Of a stretch of 6,894 nucleotides of DNA, positions 6,412-6,894 are shown piece after piece. The notes beneath the pieces are model-generated. The model was not told where the DNA came from, searched no databases, and saw only the letters and a program-made list of their open reading frames with translations. Position numbers and translations under genes: made by a program. Where the stretch lies: the NCBI GenBank assembly GCA_002371025.1, contig DFFQ01000134.1, positions 1 to 6,894 on the forward strand, in the 5' to 3' direction. The stretch's first letter is position 1. Every line of letters starts with the position of its first letter. The DNA is from Lachnospiraceae bacterium UBA3772 (lineage in GTDB: Bacteria > Bacillota > Clostridia > Lachnospirales > Lachnospiraceae).

Positions 6412-6894
6412 TTAAACTTCCTTGAAATCTCCGTCAACAACATTATCGTCATCATTTCCGAAATCAGGTGTACCTGTACCTGTTCCAGCGTTTGCTCCAG
6501 GACCATTCTGCTCATAAAGCTTAGCAAAGAGGTTCTGTGCTGACTTCATAAGTGTCTCACGGCCAGCCTTAAGCTTTTCAACATCATAATCCGAAAGATT
6601 ATCAATATCTGTATCAGCGATGATGTCCTTAAGTGCCTTCAGATCATCCTCAACCTGCTTCTTATCTGCTTCAGGAAGCTTGTCGCCAACTTCGTTTAAT
6701 GCCTTCTCTGTCTGGAATACGATAGCGTCAGCATCATTACGAACTTCAACACCCTCCTTACGCTTCTTATCAGCCTCTTCATAAGCTGCAGCGTCCTTAA
6801 CTGCCTTCTCGATTTCTTCATCTGACATTGATGTACCAGATGTGATTGTGATGTGCTGCTCACGACCTGTACCAAGATCCTTAGCTGATACATT
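6412..6894 (-). CDS. dnaK: DnaK, Hsp70 chaperone (C-terminal 160 residues only)
   Basis: ATP-driven chaperone that binds exposed hydrophobic segments of proteins, partnered by DnaJ and GrpE. The frame is open at the right edge, so only the end of the gene is present. It begins NVSAKDLGTGREQHITI, the conserved last strand of the substrate-binding beta domain, and then SGTSMSDEEIEKAVKDA, the start of the helical lid. The charged alpha-helical lid follows (EEADKKRKEGVEVRNDADAI, then helices to about KLYEQNG). A flexible tail rich in Gly and Thr ends in an acidic stretch, DDDNVVDGDFKEV, matching the conserved DnaK terminus. The ATG at 6828 (MSDEEIEK) is internal and not a start. dnaJ follows after 20 bases. 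Confidence 0.98.
   Translation of the reverse strand, partial: NVSAKDLGTGREQHITITSGTSMSDEEIEKAVKDAAAYEEADKKRKEGVEVRNDADAIVFQTEKALNEVGDKLPEADKKQVEDDLKALKDIIADTDIDNLSDYDVEKLKAGRETLMKSAQNLFAKLYEQNGPGANAGTGTGTPDFGNDDDNVVDGDFKEV

Noticed and set aside
1..6894. A previously undescribed multi-gene system such as defence, mobile or biosynthetic
   Set aside because: Six of the seven genes are clear housekeeping families in a mostly conserved order. There are no transposase, integrase, toxin-antitoxin, CRISPR or secretion signatures.

Overview
The window is a stretch of a low-GC Firmicutes (Clostridia) chromosome, most likely from a Lachnospiraceae-type gut or rumen bacterium. This rests on protein style, AT-rich intergenic DNA and gene order; the genus cannot be fixed from the window. 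All seven genes lie on the minus strand, so transcription runs from high to low coordinates, and gaps are short. The order of transcription is dnaK (3' part only), dnaJ, a two-pass membrane protein resembling DUF3137, prmA, rsmE, a NifS/IscS-type cysteine desulfurase, and thiI (cut by the left edge).

Right part (6894 to about 5160): the end of dnaK and a complete dnaJ, 20 bases apart. This is the distal half of the classical hrcA-grpE-dnaK-dnaJ heat-shock operon. A perfect 10-bp-stem hairpin follows dnaJ. A good promoter candidate (TAGACA, 17 bases, TGC-TATATT) overlaps the far side of that hairpin. Together they look like a partial terminator and a fresh start that could uncouple the following genes from the chaperones.

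Middle part (about 5126 to 2389): the membrane protein, then prmA (ribosomal protein L11 methyltransferase) and rsmE (16S rRNA m3U1498 methyltransferase), which overlap by 8 bases. dnaJ-prmA-rsmE is a conserved Firmicutes order (B. subtilis dnaJ-yqeT-yqeU). The membrane protein is an extra gene within it.

Left part (about 2390 to 1): a promoter candidate with a perfect TTGACA -35 precedes a cysteine desulfurase gene, followed by thiI. The two proteins probably work as a pair: the desulfurase supplies persulfide sulfur and ThiI uses it for 4-thiouridine in tRNA. Their junction holds the clearest unusual structure in the window, four tandem copies of a 26-bp unit. Each copy carries a version of the desulfurase stop region and the thiI ribosome-binding site. 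The layout suggests that an original TAATG stop/start overlap was pushed apart by exactly 3 x 26 = 78 bp.

Overall this is mostly housekeeping DNA: chaperones, ribosome methylation and tRNA thiolation. I see no mobile element, CRISPR array, tRNA, rRNA or defence system, and no convincing new biological system. The points worth a second look are the repeat-bearing junctions, the terminator/promoter element and the membrane protein in the chaperone operon.
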